NCBI GenBank assembly: GCA_045540975.1
Contig: JAZQIE010000140.1
Location: 1-7,199, forward strand
DNA: 7,199 bases
Reading direction: 5' to 3'
Source: SIG510 sp045540975
GTDB taxonomy: Bacteria > Bacillota > Clostridia > Oscillospirales > JAAYXM01
Shown here piece after piece: positions 5,869 through 7,199 of the stretch (its first letter is position 1; each line of letters begins with the position of its first letter). The notes under the pieces are model-generated. The model had not been told where the DNA came from and made no database searches. It saw only the letters and a list, made by a program, of their open reading frames with translations. The position numbers and the translations under genes are program-made.

Positions 5869-7179
5869 TTATGCGCCCAAAACCATGGAGAAGTTCTCCA
5901 ATGCTTTTACCAAATCCTGCAGGAAACGAGCAACAGGAGCACCATCAAGCGCTCTGTGGTCGAAGGTCAAGGACAGACCCATTGCAGGGTAAGTCTTGAT
6001 TTCACCATTCACCTCGCGAATGCGGGTAGTGGTTGCGCAAACGCCAAGGATTGCAACCTGCGGCGGATTGATAATCGGAGTGAAACTCTCAACACCCATG
6101 CTGCCGAGGTTTGAAATAGTGAAGGTGCCGCCCTTTAAGAGGTCCGGGCTGCAAGCACCGTCGCGGCACATACCGCAAACGTTCTTTGCCTGAGCGGAGA
6201 TTTCCTTGAGGGACATCTTGTTTGCATTGAAGATGGTCGGGACCATGAGTCCGCGTGCGGTATCGGTAGCAACACCGAGATGCACGTTTTTAAACTGTAC
6301 CATCTTATCATCATAATAATGTGCGTTGAATTCCGGATGGTTCAAGAGAACACGGGAAACCGCAAACAGAATCATATCATTGATGGTGACCTTGTCCATA
6401 CCGTATGCTTCGCCCTGTGCCTTGAGCAGCTTGCGGTAATTCAAGATTGCAGTTGCATCGAAGGTGGTGTTGAAGGTAAGCTGTGCCATGGTGGACAGTG
6501 AGTTGTGCATGGACTTTGCAATCACCTTACGGATGTTGCTATGCTTGATTTCTTCAAACTCTGCGCCATCATCCGCAATCGGAGCCGCAACAACAGCAGG
6601 AGCGTTGAGGTCCGCGGTGCAAACGCGACCGCCGATACCGGTACCGACTTCTGCGGTCGCACCCTGTGCCGCATAAGTGGTGCACTTGCCTTCCGCAATC
6701 AGCTTTTCAACATCGCGCTCGATGACACGACCGTTCGGGCCGGTTGCTTCCACAAGGCTTAAGTTTGCGCAAGTCTTCTCTGCGAGATTCTTTGCGCGAG
6801 GAGAAATTTTCATTTCATCACCTGCAACCGCGGTAACGGTTGCGGTGACAACCGGTGCTGCAGGTGCCGCTTCAGCCGGAGCGGTTTCTGCGGGCGCAGA
6901 CTCTTCAGCACCTTCCGGACGGAATGCTGCGGTGTCTTCACCCTCTTCACCGATGACACAGACATTCAGAAGGCACGGAACATCGTCGCCCTCTTCAAAG
7001 AAAACATCGATAAGAGTACCTGCAACGGTAGCCTTTTCTTCAAAACTTGCTTTGTCGGTCTCATAAGAGAAGAGAATATCACCGACTTCGACTTTGTCAC
7101 CTTTTTTCTTGTTCCATTCCGCGATGATGCAGCTTTCGACGGACTGGCCCTGTCTCGGCATAATGACCGGTGTTGCCAT
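5869..7179 (-). CDS. Dihydrolipoamide acyltransferase (E2) of a 2-oxoacid dehydrogenase complex, 436 residues
   Basis: This is the core of the complex; it carries the acyl group on lipoate and transfers it to CoA. An N-terminal lipoyl domain (about 2-78) contains ETDKASFE with the lipoylated Lys43. A flexible Ala/Pro/Glu linker (about 88-120) follows, then a peripheral-subunit-binding domain (about 123-163: ISPRAKNLAE, ATGPNGRVIERD). A second linker (164-208) leads to the catalytic acyltransferase domain (about 209-436). Its active site FDHRALDG (406-413) has His408 and Asp412. TFTISNLGSMGV (352-363) is also typical. One lipoyl domain is the common number in Gram-positive complexes. Unusual are Cys335, Cys338 and Cys343 in the loop that usually reads like RDGKL. 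It is the first visible gene of the operon; AAGGTGG lies 8 nt before the ATG. The 20 bases beyond it show only this ribosome site, so the promoter is outside. Acetyl, acetoin-derived and branched-chain substrates cannot be told apart here. Confidence 0.93.
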   Translation of the reverse strand: MATPVIMPRQGQSVESCIIAEWNKKKGDKVEVGDILFSYETDKASFEEKATVAGTLIDVFFEEGDDVPCLLNVCVIGEEGEDTAAFRPEGAEESAPAETAPAEAAPAAPVVTATVTAVAGDEMKISPRAKNLAEKTCANLSLVEATGPNGRVIERDVEKLIAEGKCTTYAAQGATAEVGTGIGGRVCTADLNAPAVVAAPIADDGAEFEEIKHSNIRKVIAKSMHNSLSTMAQLTFNTTFDATAILNYRKLLKAQGEAYGMDKVTINDMILFAVSRVLLNHPEFNAHYYDDKMVQFKNVHLGVATDTARGLMVPTIFNANKMSLKEISAQAKNVCGMCRDGACSPDLLKGGTFTISNLGSMGVESFTPIINPPQVAILGVCATTTRIREVNGEIKTYPAMGLSLTFDHRALDGAPVARFLQDLVKALENFSMVLGA

Positions 7180-7199
7180 TTATAAAACCACCTTTCAAT

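Noticed and set aside
4543..6114. A 523-codon open frame on the plus strand, opposite E3 and the end of E2.
   Set aside because: Same cause: codon-aligned with E3 and E2, ended by a TCA serine codon in E2. It spans the gap between two genes and resembles no known protein.
6824..6843. Perfect 7-bp inverted repeat (GCAACCG / CGGTTGC) inside the E2 gene.
   Set aside because: It lies in the Ala/Val/Thr linker coding region, where biased codons easily produce such repeats, and has no U-run or other signal.

Overview
The window looks like chromosomal DNA from a low-to-mid-GC Firmicute, most likely an anaerobic Clostridium-class bacterium. This rests on strong AGGAGG-type ribosome sites, consensus sigma-A style promoters, a U-rich intrinsic terminator, a DUF1294 membrane protein and a fused E1 alpha/beta 2-oxoacid dehydrogenase of a kind I associate with gut Clostridia. 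A closer placement (for example Oscillospirales) is a guess. I see no mobile element, CRISPR array, tRNA or rRNA.

Layout: (1) 1-255, minus strand: first 85 codons of rpoB, running out of the left edge. (2) 256-490: a 235-bp divergent intergenic region with the rpoB leader and a consensus rpoB promoter pointing left. A second candidate promoter points right, and its -10 box overlaps the rpoB -10. A terminator-like hairpin follows, ending just before the ribosome site of the next gene. (3) 491-787, plus strand: a small DUF1294 membrane protein. (4) 786-821: a strong symmetrical terminator shared by the convergent genes. (5) 825-7179, minus strand: a tightly packed four-gene operon, transcribed right to left: E2 acyltransferase, E3 dihydrolipoyl dehydrogenase, fused E1 alpha/beta, and a mannitol-1-phosphate 5-dehydrogenase-like protein. 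Gaps are 12, 13 and 3 nt, each gene has its own ribosome site, and the operon promoter lies beyond the right edge.

How the genes work together: E1, E2 and E3 make a complete 2-oxoacid (or acetoin) dehydrogenase complex. E1 decarboxylates the substrate with thiamine diphosphate, E2 passes the acyl group from its lipoyl arm to CoA, and E3 reoxidises the lipoamide and makes NADH. The substrate cannot be read from the sequence; pyruvate, acetoin and branched-chain 2-oxoacids are all possible. The last gene is an NAD-dependent polyol-phosphate dehydrogenase by family. Its placement suggests co-regulation of sugar-alcohol/hexose-phosphate redox chemistry with acyl-CoA formation, but that link is inference.

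The most notable points are the fused E1 with two insertions and an altered thiamine-diphosphate motif, the unusual E2-E3-E1-mtlD gene order, a D-to-G change in a normally conserved motif of the MtlD-like protein, and the overlapping promoters plus possible attenuator between rpoB and the DUF1294 gene.
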